Assembly (NCBI RefSeq): GCF_003143935.1
Contig: NZ_QFRX01000001.1
Span: 3,570,162 to 3,634,161 of the forward strand
Reading direction: 5' to 3'
DNA length: 64,000 nucleotides
Source: Streptomyces sp. Act143
Lineage (GTDB): Bacteria; Actinomycetota; Actinomycetes; Streptomycetales; Streptomycetaceae
In this document: positions 1-8,535 of the stretch, one piece after another
Numbering within the stretch: the stretch's first letter is position 1
Layout of the letters: each line of letters starts with the position of its first letter
The notes under the pieces: generated by a model
Databases searched by the model: none
Seen by the model: the letters and a program-made list of their open reading frames with translations, nothing else
Told to the model about the DNA's origin: nothing
Translations under genes and position numbers: made by a program

Positions 1-1
1 C

Positions 2-496
2 AACATCTGGCTCGGCGACCGCGACGCCGTCCGCACCCCGATGCAGTGGACACCCGACCGCAACGCAGGTTTTTCCTCCTGTGACCCCGGCCGGCTCTAC
101 CTGCCGACCATCATGGACCCGGTCTACGGCTACCAGGTCACCAACGTCGAGGCGTCGATGTCGTCGCCCTCGTCGCTGCTGCACTGGACCCGCCGCATGA
201 TCGAGATCCGCAAGCAGAACCCGGCGTTCGGACTCGGCTCCTACACCGAACTCCAGTCGTCGAACCCGGCGGTGATCGCGTTCCTGCGGGAGTACGAGGA
301 CGACCTCGTGCTGTGCGTGCACAACTTCTCCCGCTTCGCGCAGCCGACGGAGCTGGACCTGAGCACGTTCAACGGGCGCCACCCGGTCGAGCTGTTCGGC
401 GGGGTGCGCTTCCCGGCCATCGGCGAACTGCCGTACCTGCTGACGCTGGCGGGACACGGCTTCTACTGGTTCCGGCTCCGCAAGGAAGCCGCCTGA
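2..496 (+). CDS. treS: Trehalose synthase (maltose/trehalose isomerase), C-terminal part
   Basis: This is the last 164 residues of a protein that begins before the window. It carries the GH13 C-terminal signature of TreS: a TPMQWT segment, then DRNAGFS, then an LPTIMDPVYGYQ run, ending in a beta-sandwich domain with an NFSRFAQP segment. TreS interconverts trehalose and maltose in the cytoplasm, and in actinobacteria maltose is passed to maltokinase and GlgE. The next genes downstream are maltokinase and branching enzyme, which supports TreS over another GH13 glucosidase. Catalytic residues lie outside the window. Confidence 0.93.
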   Translation, partial: NIWLGDRDAVRTPMQWTPDRNAGFSSCDPGRLYLPTIMDPVYGYQVTNVEASMSSPSSLLHWTRRMIEIRKQNPAFGLGSYTELQSSNPAVIAFLREYEDDLVLCVHNFSRFAQPTELDLSTFNGRHPVELFGGVRFPAIGELPYLLTLAGHGFYWFRLRKEAA

Positions 497-603
497 GAGC
501 CCGGGCGGGGCGGTCACCGGTTCCCCGGGTTCCCGGTTTCTCCCGCCCCGCCCTGGGCACGCATCAGTAACACCCCGACCCCCCGGGGAAAGGACGCGAC
601 GCC

Positions 604-1974
604 ATGTCGGAAGCCGTCACCCGCACTGCCACGACAAGTCCCGCCCTGCTTGCGTCACTTGATCCACTGCTGCGGGAGTGGCTGCCGCGGCAGCGCTGGT
701 TCGCGGGCAAGGGCCGTCCGGTCACCGGGTTCTCGCTGGTCGCGGCCACCGAACTGCTCCCGGCCGACGGCAAGCTGGGCCTGTACCACCTGCTGGTGCG
801 CGCCCACCAGCCCATGACGGCGGGCGACTGCTACCAGTTGCTCATAGGCGCGCGCGAGGCGCTGCCGCCCCATCTCGCGCCCGCGCTGATCGGACATCTG
901 GCAGAGGGCCCGCTCGCCGGACGCACGGTGTACGAGGCCCTGTACGACCCCCGGCCCGCCGAACTGCTCCTGGAGGCGCTGCGCTCCCAGGCCCGGATCG
1001 GCGGGCTGCGCTTCGAACGGGACCGGCGCCAGGAGATCCGGTCCGGTCTGGTGCCCCGCGTGGTGACCGCCGAGCAGTCGAACTCGTCGATCGTCTATGG
1101 CGATACGTTCATCCTCAAGCTGCTCCGCCGGATCGTGCCCGGCGTCAACCCCGACCTGGAGCTGCCGCTGGCGCTGGCCCGCGAGGGCTGCCCCCGGGTG
1201 CCCGCACCGACGGCGTGGCTGCTCGCCGACCTCGACGAGGAGCCGTACGTCCTCGGCGTGCTCCAGCCCTTCGTCAAGGGCGCGGCGGACGGCTGGGAGC
1301 TGGCGCTGCGGGAGCTGGCCAAGGGCGAGGACTTCGCGGCGGAGGCGCGGGCGCTGGGGCGGGCCACCGCCGAGGTGCACACGGCACTCGCCCGGGCCCT
1401 GCCCACGGTGACCCTGGGCCACACCCAGGTGCAGTTGCTGGTGGACGGCATGATCGAGCGGCTGGACGCGGCCGTGCAGGCGGTCCCGGCGCTGCGGTCG
1501 TACGCCCCCGGGCTGTACTCGGCGTTCACCGCGCTGGCCGACCTGGCCTCGGAGGGCCGGACCTGGACCGCGCAACGCGTGCACGGCGATCTGCATCTCG
1601 GCCAGTGTCTGCGCTCGCCCGGCGGGCAGTGGTCGCTGATCGACTTCGAGGGCGAGCCGGCGAAGCCGCTGTCCGAGCGGCGGCTGCCGCAGCCGGTGGA
1701 GCGGGACGTGGCCGGGATGCTGCGCTCCTTCGACTACGCCGCGCTCTCGACCGACCCGCCGGCACCGGGCTGGGCACACGCCTGCCGGGCCGCGTTCTGC
1801 TCCGGGTACGCCGAGATCGCGGGCGTCGACCCGCGCACGGACCCCGTGCTGCTGCGCGCGTACGAGACGGACAAGGCGATCTACGAGGTCGTCTACGAGG
1901 CCAGGCACCGCCCGGACTGGCTGCCCGTGCCGATGGCGGCGATCGAGCGGTACGCCGCATCCGACCTGTTCTGA
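604..1974 (+). CDS. mak: Maltokinase (maltose 1-phosphate forming)
   Basis: A 456-residue aminoglycoside-phosphotransferase-like kinase. It phosphorylates maltose to maltose 1-phosphate, the donor used by GlgE for alpha-1,4-glucan synthesis. The N-terminal cap contains the LPRQRWFAGKGRP signature typical of Mak/Pep2. The catalytic HGDLH motif places the base at Asp329, and LIDFEGEP supplies the metal-binding Asp347. The ATG start is preceded by a purine-rich GGAAAGGA. The gene lies between treS and glgB, the usual Streptomyces order; the S. coelicolor homologue is known as pep2. Some Mycobacterium species carry TreS-Mak fusions, but here the genes are separate. Confidence 0.93.
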   Translation: MSEAVTRTATTSPALLASLDPLLREWLPRQRWFAGKGRPVTGFSLVAATELLPADGKLGLYHLLVRAHQPMTAGDCYQLLIGAREALPPHLAPALIGHLAEGPLAGRTVYEALYDPRPAELLLEALRSQARIGGLRFERDRRQEIRSGLVPRVVTAEQSNSSIVYGDTFILKLLRRIVPGVNPDLELPLALAREGCPRVPAPTAWLLADLDEEPYVLGVLQPFVKGAADGWELALRELAKGEDFAAEARALGRATAEVHTALARALPTVTLGHTQVQLLVDGMIERLDAAVQAVPALRSYAPGLYSAFTALADLASEGRTWTAQRVHGDLHLGQCLRSPGGQWSLIDFEGEPAKPLSERRLPQPVERDVAGMLRSFDYAALSTDPPAPGWAHACRAAFCSGYAEIAGVDPRTDPVLLRAYETDKAIYEVVYEARHRPDWLPVPMAAIERYAASDLF

Positions 1975-2010
1975 CGTCACGTTCTTCACGTTCGCCGAGG
2001 AGGCTCCCCC

Positions 2011-4518
2011 GTGACTCCGCCCACGCCCAGCGGATCGGATCCGAAGAAGAAAGCGACAGCGAAGAAAGCCGCGGTGAAGAAGGCAGCGGTGAAGAAAGCG
2101 GCCGTGGAGAAAACAACGGTGGAGAAGGCAGCGGTCAAGAAGGCAGCGGTCAAGAAGGCGACGGCGAAGAAGGCCACGGCGGAGAAGCCGGCCGCGCCGA
2201 AGAAGACGGCCGCCGTCAAGAAGACTCCCGCGAAGAAGAGCACGGCCAAGAAGGGCACGGCCAAGAAGATCACCGCCAAGAAGGTCACCGCCCCCGTCCA
2301 GCCGCCGGAGGCACCGGCCCCCGTGTCCCCAGCCGTCGCCGCCCTCGGCCCCGACGACCGTGCCCGGCTCCTCTCCGCCACCCACCACGACCCGCACTCG
2401 GTCCTCGGCGCCCACCCCGTACCCGGCGGTATCGCCTTCCGCGCCTTCCGGCCGTACGCCCTGTCCGTCACCGTCCTCACCGAGACCCTGCGGGCCGAGC
2501 TGCACGACGACGGGGACGGGTTCTTCAGCGGTCTCCTCCCGCTGCGCGAGGTCCCGGCCTACCGGCTGATCGTGGCGTACGAGGGCACCGAGCAGGAGAC
2601 CGAGGACGCGTACGCCTTCCTCCCCGCCCTCGGCGAGCTCGACCTGCATCTGATCGGCGAGGGGCGGCACGAGCAGCTGTGGACGGCGCTCGGTGCCCGG
2701 CCCATGACCCACCAGGGCGTGACCGGCACCCGCTTCACGGTGTGGGCGCCCAACGCCCGCGGCGTCAGCCTGGCCGGCACCTTCAACTTCTGGGACGGCA
2801 CCGGCCATCCGATGCGCTCGCTCGGCGGCTCCGGCGTCTGGGAGCTGTTCGTGCCCGGCATCGGCGAGGGCGAGCTGTACAAGTTCGCGATCACGCGCCC
2901 GGACGGTTCGAAGACGCTGCGCGCCGACCCGCTGGCCCGCCGCACCCAGGCCCCGCCCGACACCTCGTCCATCGTGCACACATCGCACCACGAGTGGCAG
3001 GACGCGGCGTGGCTCGAACACCGCGCGGACAGGCCGGCGCACGAGGCGCCGTTCTCGGTGTACGAGGTCCATCTGCCGTCCTGGCGGCCCGGACTGACCT
3101 ACCGCCAGCTGGCGGAACAGCTGCCACCGTACGTCAAGGACCTGGGCTTCACGCACGTCGAGCTGATGCCGGTCGCCGAGCACCCCTTCGGCGGTTCCTG
3201 GGGCTACCAGGTCACCGGCTTCTACGCCCCGACCGCCCGCCTCGGCACGCCCGACGACTTCAAGTACCTCGTCGACGCCCTGCACCAGGCCGGGATCGGC
3301 GTCCTGATGGACTGGGTGCCGGCCCATTTCCCGCGCGACGACTGGGCGTTGGCCGAGTTCGACGGGCGGCCCCTGTACGAGCACGAGGACCCGTTGCGCT
3401 CCGCCCACCCCGACTGGGGGACCCTGGAGTTCGACTTCGGCCGCCGCGAGGTGCGCAACTTCCTGGTCGCCAACGCCCTCTACTGGTGCGAGGAGTTCCA
3501 CATCGACGGGCTGCGGGTGGACGCGGTGGCGTCGATGCTCTACCTGGACTACTCGCGCGAGCCGGGCCAGTGGCTGCCGAACGAGCACGGCGGCCGGGAG
3601 AACCTGGACGCGGTGGCGTTCCTCCAGGAGATGAACGCGACCGTGTACCGGCGGGTGCCGGGCGTGGTCACCATCGCCGAGGAGTCCACGGCCTGGGACG
3701 GCGTCACCCGCGCCACCCACCACATCGGCCCGGGCGGCTTCGGCGGGCTCGGTTTCGGGCTGAAGTGGAACATGGGCTGGATGCACGACTCGCTCGACTA
3801 CGTCCAGCACGAGCCGATCCACCGCAAGTACCACCACCACGAGATGACCTTCTCGATGGTCTACGCCTACAGCGAGAACTACGTGCTGCCCATCTCGCAC
3901 GACGAGGTGGTGCACGGCAAGCGGTCCCTGGTGTCGAAGATGCCGGGCGACTGGTGGCAGCAGCGCGCCACCCACCGGGCCTACCTCGGCTTCATGTGGG
4001 CCCACCCCGGCAAGCAACTCCTCTTCATGGGACAGGAGTTCGCCCAGGGCGCGGAGTGGTCCGAGGCCCACGGCCCCGACTGGTGGCTGCTGGACCCGGC
4101 CTACGGTGCGGAGCCGGACCACCGGGGCGTGCGGGACCTGGTCCGGGACCTCAACACCGTCTACCGCCACACGCCGGCGCTGTGGCAGCGGGACACCACC
4201 CCCGACGGCTTCCAGTGGATCGTGGGCGACGCGGCGGACGACAACGTCTTCGCGTTCCTGCGCTACGACGCCGAGGGCGGCCCGCTGCTGTCGGTCTCCA
4301 ACTTCGCCCCCGTGGTCCGCCACGACTACCGCCTGGGCGTCCCCGACGACATCCCTGCCTGGCACGAGACCCTCAACACCGACCTGGGCAAGTACGGCGG
4401 CGGCGACGTCACCAACCCCGACGCCGTGAAGCCGGAGGGAAACCCCTGGCACGGCCGCCGGGCCAGCATCCAGCTGACGCTGCCGCCGCTGGCAACGGTC
4501 TGGCTACGGCCCGCGTAG
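2011..4518 (+). CDS. glgB: 1,4-alpha-glucan branching enzyme with a lysine/alanine-rich N-terminal tail
   Basis: An 835-residue GH13 branching enzyme starting at GTG. It introduces alpha-1,6 branches into linear glucan made by GlgE. Residues about 10-95 form a low-complexity tail of KKAAVKKAAVEK/TAKK units resembling histone H1 or the HupS tail. The usual N1 region follows (HHDPHSVLGAHP), then CBM48 and the GH13 barrel. Predicted nucleophile is Asp504 (GLRVDAVAS) and general acid is Glu557 (TIAEEST). YSENYVLPISHDEVVHGK is well conserved. Typical GlgB is about 630-760 residues, so the tail accounts for the extra length. Enzyme identity is secure; the tail's role is unknown. Confidence 0.95.
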   Translation: MTPPTPSGSDPKKKATAKKAAVKKAAVKKAAVEKTTVEKAAVKKAAVKKATAKKATAEKPAAPKKTAAVKKTPAKKSTAKKGTAKKITAKKVTAPVQPPEAPAPVSPAVAALGPDDRARLLSATHHDPHSVLGAHPVPGGIAFRAFRPYALSVTVLTETLRAELHDDGDGFFSGLLPLREVPAYRLIVAYEGTEQETEDAYAFLPALGELDLHLIGEGRHEQLWTALGARPMTHQGVTGTRFTVWAPNARGVSLAGTFNFWDGTGHPMRSLGGSGVWELFVPGIGEGELYKFAITRPDGSKTLRADPLARRTQAPPDTSSIVHTSHHEWQDAAWLEHRADRPAHEAPFSVYEVHLPSWRPGLTYRQLAEQLPPYVKDLGFTHVELMPVAEHPFGGSWGYQVTGFYAPTARLGTPDDFKYLVDALHQAGIGVLMDWVPAHFPRDDWALAEFDGRPLYEHEDPLRSAHPDWGTLEFDFGRREVRNFLVANALYWCEEFHIDGLRVDAVASMLYLDYSREPGQWLPNEHGGRENLDAVAFLQEMNATVYRRVPGVVTIAEESTAWDGVTRATHHIGPGGFGGLGFGLKWNMGWMHDSLDYVQHEPIHRKYHHHEMTFSMVYAYSENYVLPISHDEVVHGKRSLVSKMPGDWWQQRATHRAYLGFMWAHPGKQLLFMGQEFAQGAEWSEAHGPDWWLLDPAYGAEPDHRGVRDLVRDLNTVYRHTPALWQRDTTPDGFQWIVGDAADDNVFAFLRYDAEGGPLLSVSNFAPVVRHDYRLGVPDDIPAWHETLNTDLGKYGGGDVTNPDAVKPEGNPWHGRRASIQLTLPPLATVWLRPA

Positions 4519-4584
4519 CCGGGAGCGGCGCTCTCTAGAGTGATCCGGGTCGATGTCCGTGTGCCACGGGGGAGTTGAGGGCTC

Positions 4585-5436
4585 ATGCGATCCGGAGGTG
4601 CGCGCGGGGCGGCCGTGGCCGCCCTGCTCTGCACGCTCGCCGTCCTGCTTCTCGGCGCGTGCGGGACTCAGGTGGCCGGCCAGGGCGACCCCACCCCGTC
4701 GGCCACGGCGCTCCCGTGGACGCTGTCGGCGCCCACGCGCAGTCAGATCGACGGCGCGGAACTCGGCAGCGATCGACGCACGGTGACCATCGCCGTGGAC
4801 GTGCCCAGCGGCCCGCATCCGTGTGTGCGCGACCTCAAGGCGGAACTCACCGCGCCCGGCGCGAACACCGTGCAGGTCCAGGTCACCTTCACCTCGCCGT
4901 CCGGGGACCGGCGCTCCGGCTGCACGGAGTCCGCCACGGCGAAGGCCCGGGTCAAGCTCCCCGAACCGCTGGGAGAGCGCGAGCTGGCGGTCGGCTACCC
5001 CGCCGCCGTCTTCACCGCCGACGGCGCCGCCCTGCCCGCCCTGCGGCTCTGCGGTGACCTGGGCTGCACCCCGCCGGCCACCGGCTGCACCACCGGCTCC
5101 TACGAGCAGGCGGTGCAGGCGGTCGACGCGCCCGCGCACACCTACCGCGACGCGGAGCACTGCGACGGCAAGTGGCTGGTCCTGGACATCTCCTGGCCCA
5201 CCGGCCCGGTCTGCGGCGACCCGGGGAACGACGCGTGCGCGCCCCGTCTGGGCGACCGCTGGTTCTACAAGGCCGAGGAGGCGGGCTGGAAGCCGTTCTT
5301 CCGGACCGCGACAGGGGGCTGCCGGGCCGTGCGGGAGAGGGAGCCGGACTTCCCGACCGCCCTGTGCACCTCCCTGGAGCCCCTCGCCCCGTCCCTGCAC
5401 CCGGCCTACTCGCCCACGGCGACCCCGACCTCCTGA
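4585..5436 (+). CDS. Secreted lipoprotein, unknown function
   Basis: A 283-residue protein with an Arg-containing N-terminus, a hydrophobic stretch and a lipobox around LLLGAC (Cys at about residue 25), so a lipid-anchored extracellular protein is expected. The mature part has two beta-rich segments and several Cys pairs (CGDLGCTPPATGCTTGS, CDGKW, CGDPGNDACAP), suggesting disulfides. The second half (WLVLDISWPTGPVCGD through WFYKAEEAGWKPFFRT) resembles a small repeated Streptomyces lipoprotein fold that I cannot name. Its 3' end overlaps the convergent helD gene by 31 bp. Function is not recognised. Confidence 0.8.
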   Translation: MRSGGARGAAVAALLCTLAVLLLGACGTQVAGQGDPTPSATALPWTLSAPTRSQIDGAELGSDRRTVTIAVDVPSGPHPCVRDLKAELTAPGANTVQVQVTFTSPSGDRRSGCTESATAKARVKLPEPLGERELAVGYPAAVFTADGAALPALRLCGDLGCTPPATGCTTGSYEQAVQAVDAPAHTYRDAEHCDGKWLVLDISWPTGPVCGDPGNDACAPRLGDRWFYKAEEAGWKPFFRTATGGCRAVREREPDFPTALCTSLEPLAPSLHPAYSPTATPTS

Positions 5437-7667
5437 GCGGCCAGCGCCCTGGGCAGCCGCCCGGTGTGCAGCACCCCCAGCCGCTGCGTCGCCCGGGTCA
5501 GGGCCACATACAGGTCGCTGGTCCCGTACAGCCCCGGCTCGACCACCAGCACGGAGTCGAACTCCAGCCCCTTGGACTGCCGCGGATCGAGGAGTACGAC
5601 GGTCCGTGTGAGGTCGGGTTCGGCGCCCGCCGTCACTCCGTCCAGCCGGGCCGCGAGCTTGCGGTGCAGATGGCGCGGGGCGATGACCGCGAGCCGGCCC
5701 TCGGCGGGGGTCAGCTCCTCCACCGCCTTGGCGACGGCGCCGGGCAGGTCGTCGGTGGCGCGGACCCAGGGCCGTACCCCCGTCGAACGGATCGAGCTCG
5801 GCGGTTCGAAGTCCGGGTTCTCGGCCCGTACGACGGCCGCCGCGAGGTCCATGATCTCGGCGGGCGTGCGGTAGTTGACGCCGAGGCGGGTGTGCTCGAA
5901 GCGGTCCGCCACATACGGTTCGAGGATCTGCTCCCACGACCCGACGCCCGCCGCCTCCGCCGTCTGGGCCGGGTCGCCGACCAGGGTCATCGAGCGGGTC
6001 GGGCTGCGCCGCATGAGCAGCCGCCACGCCATCGGCGACAGCTCCTGCGCCTCGTCGACGATGATGTGCCCGAACGCCCAGGTCCGGTCGGCCGCCGCGC
6101 GTTCGGCGGCGCTGCGGTGGTCGTCCTCCTCCTGCCGCTCGGCGAAGCGTTCGGCGTCGATGATGTCGTGCGCCGACAGCACCTCGGAGTCCTCGTCGTC
6201 GATGTCCTCGAACTCGTAGGTACGGGACGCGTACGACACGTCGAGGACGCCCTGCGCATAAGCCACCTGCGTCTCCCGCTCGCGCTCGGCCCGGGCCCGC
6301 GCCACCCGCTCGTCCACACCGAGGAGTTCGGCCGCCTCGTCGAGCAGCGGTACGTCCGCCACCGTCCAACTCCGGGTCACCGGGCGGTGGATGGCGGCCG
6401 CGTCCTCGTCGGGGAGGTAGCCGACGGGGTCGGCGAGGAAGTCCGCGACCAGCCGCTGCGGGGTCAGCCGCGGCCACAACTGGTCGATGGCCGCCCACAC
6501 TTCGGGGTTCTCGGCGAGTTCGTCGCGGATCTGGGTGACGTCGCTGGCGTCGAGGAGGCTGCTGCCGTCGTAGGGGTCGGTGCCGACGCGTTCGGCGTAC
6601 AGCTCGGTGAGGGTGTTGAGGATGTGGCCCTCGAAGTGCTCGCGCGCCACGTTGTGCGGCAGCCGCGCGGCCCGGGTCCGCTCCCGCGCCATCTTCACCA
6701 GCCCGTCGTCGAGCATCAGGACCTCCCGGTCGTGCTCGATCGCGATCACCGGGTCGGGCAGCGCCTGCCAGTCGCGTACGACGGCGGCGAGGACGTCCGC
6801 CATGTCGGCGCGCCCCTTCACGGCGGCCGCCGCGCGGGTGTCGGCGGCCGTCGCCTTCACGCCGGGGAACAGCTCGCCGACCGTCGCGAGCAGCACCCCG
6901 GTCTCGCCGAGCGCGGGCAGCACCTCGCCGATGTAGCCGAGGAAGGCCGGGTTGGGGCCGACGATGAGCACGGCCCGCTTGGCGAGCAGTTCCCGGTGTT
7001 CGTAGAGCAGGTAGGCGGCGCGGTGCAGGGCGACGGCGGTCTTGCCGGTGCCCGGGCCGCCCTCGACCACCAGCACGCCGCGGTGCGGGGCGCGGATGAT
7101 CTCGTCCTGCTCGGCCTGGATGGTCTGCACGATGTCGTGCATCCGGCCGGTGCGGGCGGCGTCCAGCGCGGCGAGCAGCACGGCGTCGCCGGTGGGGTCC
7201 TCGTGGCCGGTGCGCTCCTGGTCGCCGAGGTCGAGGATCTCGTCGTGCAGGGCGGTGACCGTGCGGCCCTCGGTGGTGAGGTGCCGGCGGCGGCGCAGGC
7301 CCATGGGGGTGTGGCCGGTGGCCAGGTAGAAGGGCCGGGCGACGTCGGCACGCCAGTCGATGAGGACCGGGGTGCGTTCGGCGTCGTCGGTGCGCAGGCC
7401 GATGCGGCCGATGTGGTGGGTGGTGCCCGAGGTGAGGTCGATCCGGCCGAAGCAGAGGGAGCCGTCCACCGCGTTGAGCGCGGCGAGCAGCCCCGAGCGC
7501 TCGGCGACCAGGATGTCCCGCTCCAGGCGGGCCTGCATGGGCGTGTTGCCCTGGGCGAGCGCGTCCGTGACGGATGTCTCGGTGTCGCCGCGCAGAGCGT
7601 CCACGCGTGCGTACAGGTCGTCGATGAATTCCTGCTCGCGCCGCAATTCAAAATCGGCGTTTGACAA
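5406..7667 (-). CDS. helD: HelD-type RNA polymerase-associated UvrD/Rep-like ATPase
   Basis: A 753-residue superfamily-1 ATPase with a HelD-like N-terminal coiled-coil arm (residues about 1-60). Walker A is GGPGTGKTA at residues 203-211, Walker B is HIIVDEAQELS, and a C-terminal motor half contains VNYRTPAEI and VALTRATQRLGVLH. HelD proteins bind and recycle stalled RNA polymerase, and the HelR subgroup confers rifamycin tolerance; which subgroup this is cannot be settled by eye. The start is TTG, chosen because GGGAG sits 5 nt upstream and no ATG or GTG exists in frame nearby. It follows trx on the same strand across a strong hairpin. Confidence 0.88.
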   Translation of the reverse strand: MSNADFELRREQEFIDDLYARVDALRGDTETSVTDALAQGNTPMQARLERDILVAERSGLLAALNAVDGSLCFGRIDLTSGTTHHIGRIGLRTDDAERTPVLIDWRADVARPFYLATGHTPMGLRRRRHLTTEGRTVTALHDEILDLGDQERTGHEDPTGDAVLLAALDAARTGRMHDIVQTIQAEQDEIIRAPHRGVLVVEGGPGTGKTAVALHRAAYLLYEHRELLAKRAVLIVGPNPAFLGYIGEVLPALGETGVLLATVGELFPGVKATAADTRAAAAVKGRADMADVLAAVVRDWQALPDPVIAIEHDREVLMLDDGLVKMARERTRAARLPHNVAREHFEGHILNTLTELYAERVGTDPYDGSSLLDASDVTQIRDELAENPEVWAAIDQLWPRLTPQRLVADFLADPVGYLPDEDAAAIHRPVTRSWTVADVPLLDEAAELLGVDERVARARAERERETQVAYAQGVLDVSYASRTYEFEDIDDEDSEVLSAHDIIDAERFAERQEEDDHRSAAERAAADRTWAFGHIIVDEAQELSPMAWRLLMRRSPTRSMTLVGDPAQTAEAAGVGSWEQILEPYVADRFEHTRLGVNYRTPAEIMDLAAAVVRAENPDFEPPSSIRSTGVRPWVRATDDLPGAVAKAVEELTPAEGRLAVIAPRHLHRKLAARLDGVTAGAEPDLTRTVVLLDPRQSKGLEFDSVLVVEPGLYGTSDLYVALTRATQRLGVLHTGRLPRALAAQEVGVAVGE

Positions 7668-7690
7668 TTTGACTCCCGCCCGGATAAGAT
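7661..7690 (+). promoter_or_regulatory. Strong sigma70/HrdB-like promoter facing away from helD
   Basis: TTGACA at 7661-7666 and TAAGAT at 7685-7690 are separated by 18 bp, close to the vegetative consensus. The -35 overlaps the first two codons of helD on the other strand. The expected start point is about 7697-7698, exactly at a GTG that opens a 9-codon ORF. No annotated gene in this direction follows until 9107. Confidence 0.6.
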
Positions 7691-7697
7691 GCCTCTA

Positions 7698-7727
7698 GTG
7701 AATCTCCTTGCGACTCCACCCCGTTGA
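7698..7727 (+). CDS. Candidate leaderless 9-codon leader peptide ORF
   Basis: GTG-AAT-CTC-CTT-GCG-ACT-CCA-CCC-CGT-TGA reads MNLLATPPR. The GTG lies 7 nt after the -10 hexamer, so the transcript would be leaderless, which actinobacteria translate well. The ORF overlaps an inverted repeat (GCGACT at 7710-7715 with AGTCGC at 7728-7733). A competing arm, CCTTGCG at 7706-7712, can pair with CGCAAGG at 7749-7755, the latter forming the base of the following terminator. This resembles ribosome-mediated attenuation, but no sense-strand target gene is visible. Translation is inference. Confidence 0.35.
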   Translation: MNLLATPPR

Positions 7728-7754
7728 AGTCGCGAATCACTCAATATACGCAAG

Positions 7755-7788
7755 GAAATCCCCCGGGCGCAATTGCCCGGGGGATTTC
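7755..7788. terminator. Perfect 14-bp hairpin between trx and helD
   Basis: GAAATCCCCCGGGC (7755-7768) and its exact reverse complement (7775-7788) flank a 6-nt loop; the stem ends in A/T pairs on both sides. On the minus strand it lies 26 nt after the trx stop codon and would terminate or attenuate read-through into helD. On the plus strand it would end the short transcript starting near 7698, giving an RNA of about 95 nt. Confidence 0.75.
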
Positions 7789-7813
7789 TTCGTATGCGAG
7801 GCCGTGCACGGCG

Positions 7814-8146
7814 TCAGAGCACGTCGGCGATTTCCTCCAGCAGCCGCCGCTTGGGCCGGGCCCCCACCATGGCCTTCACCGGCTCACCGCCGCGGAAGAC
7901 CATGAACGTGGGCATCGACAGCACCTTGTAGGCGTTCGTGGTCGTCGGATTGTGGTCCACGTTCAGCTGCACCACCTTGAGGCGGCCGGCCTCCTCGGCG
8001 GCGAGGGCGCGCAGCACCGGCCCCATCTGCCGGCACGGCGGGCACCAGTCCGCCGTGAACTCCACCAGCACCGGCAGCTCGGAGCCGATCACCTCGGCCG
8101 CGAAGTCCGCGTCCGTCACGTCCCTCACATCCGTCACATCCGTCAC
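7814..8146 (-). CDS. trxA: Thioredoxin with WCPPC active site
   Basis: A 110-residue single-domain thioredoxin. The active-site motif is WCPPC (Cys35 and Cys38) instead of the canonical WCGPC. The cis-Pro loop (SMPTFMVFRGGEPV) is present. It would reduce cytoplasmic protein disulfides; the Pro-Pro dipeptide should alter the redox potential. GTG at 8146 overlaps the merR stop codon (GTGA), so translation is probably coupled to the regulator. The codons after the start repeat GTGACGGAT, giving an odd Asp/Val/Thr-rich N-terminus (TDVTDVRDVTDADF). Followed by a strong hairpin. Confidence 0.92.
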   Translation of the reverse strand: MTDVTDVRDVTDADFAAEVIGSELPVLVEFTADWCPPCRQMGPVLRALAAEEAGRLKVVQLNVDHNPTTTNAYKVLSMPTFMVFRGGEPVKAMVGARPKRRLLEEIADVL

Positions 8147-8529
8147 AGCTCATGCCCTCCCAGTTCACACCGGGGCGCCTCGCTCCCGGCCGTGGCCAGC
8201 CGTACGCCGATCTGCGCCCGTACCGCCTGGAGCTCGCCGATCAGCTCGTCCAGTTCCGCGAGCTTGCGCCGGTAGACGTCCAGCGAGGCCGGGCAGGTGT
8301 CCCCCTCCGGATGCCCGGCCTGGAGGCACTCCACGAAGGGCCGGGTCTCCTCCAGGTCGAACCCGAAATCCTGAAGCGTGCGGATCTGCCGCAGCAGCTT
8401 CAGATCGCCCTCGTCGTACGTCCGGTATCCGTTGCCGCCCCGCCGGGCGGGCAGCAGCCCGCGTGATTCGTAGTACCGCAGCGTCCGGGTCGTGGTCCCG
8501 GCCCGAGCGGCCAGCTCGCCGATTCGCAT
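8143..8529 (-). CDS. MerR-family transcriptional regulator coupled to thioredoxin
   Basis: A 128-residue MerR regulator. The N-terminal winged helix reads MRIGELAARAGTTTRTLRYYE, followed by the usual R-LLP-RR-NGYR segment and a coiled-coil dimerisation helix. Three Cys residues lie in the effector half (FVECLQAGHPEGDTCPAS and a C-terminal APRCELGGHEL), which could bind metal or sense thiol oxidation. Co-transcription with a thioredoxin favours a redox or thiol-reactive signal. It starts at ATG 8529, where a MerR-type promoter with a 19-bp spacer predicts a leaderless transcript. Confidence 0.9.
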   Translation of the reverse strand: MRIGELAARAGTTTRTLRYYESRGLLPARRGGNGYRTYDEGDLKLLRQIRTLQDFGFDLEETRPFVECLQAGHPEGDTCPASLDVYRRKLAELDELIGELQAVRAQIGVRLATAGSEAPRCELGGHEL

Positions 8530-8535
8530 GCCCCG

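Noticed and set aside
655..4452. A 1265-codon open frame antisense to mak and glgB
   Set aside because: Shadow frame created by high GC; Val/His/Arg-rich without motifs, while mak and glgB are unmistakable on the other strand.
678..4538. A 1286-codon plus-strand frame across mak and glgB
   Set aside because: Arg/Pro/Gly-rich shadow in the wrong codon phase; it crosses the mak-glgB boundary and has no domain.
7692..7790. A rifamycin-associated element upstream of helD
   Set aside because: CTTGCG/CGCAAG half-sites exist but are 36 bp apart, not the compact palindrome I recall, so HelR-type control cannot be claimed.
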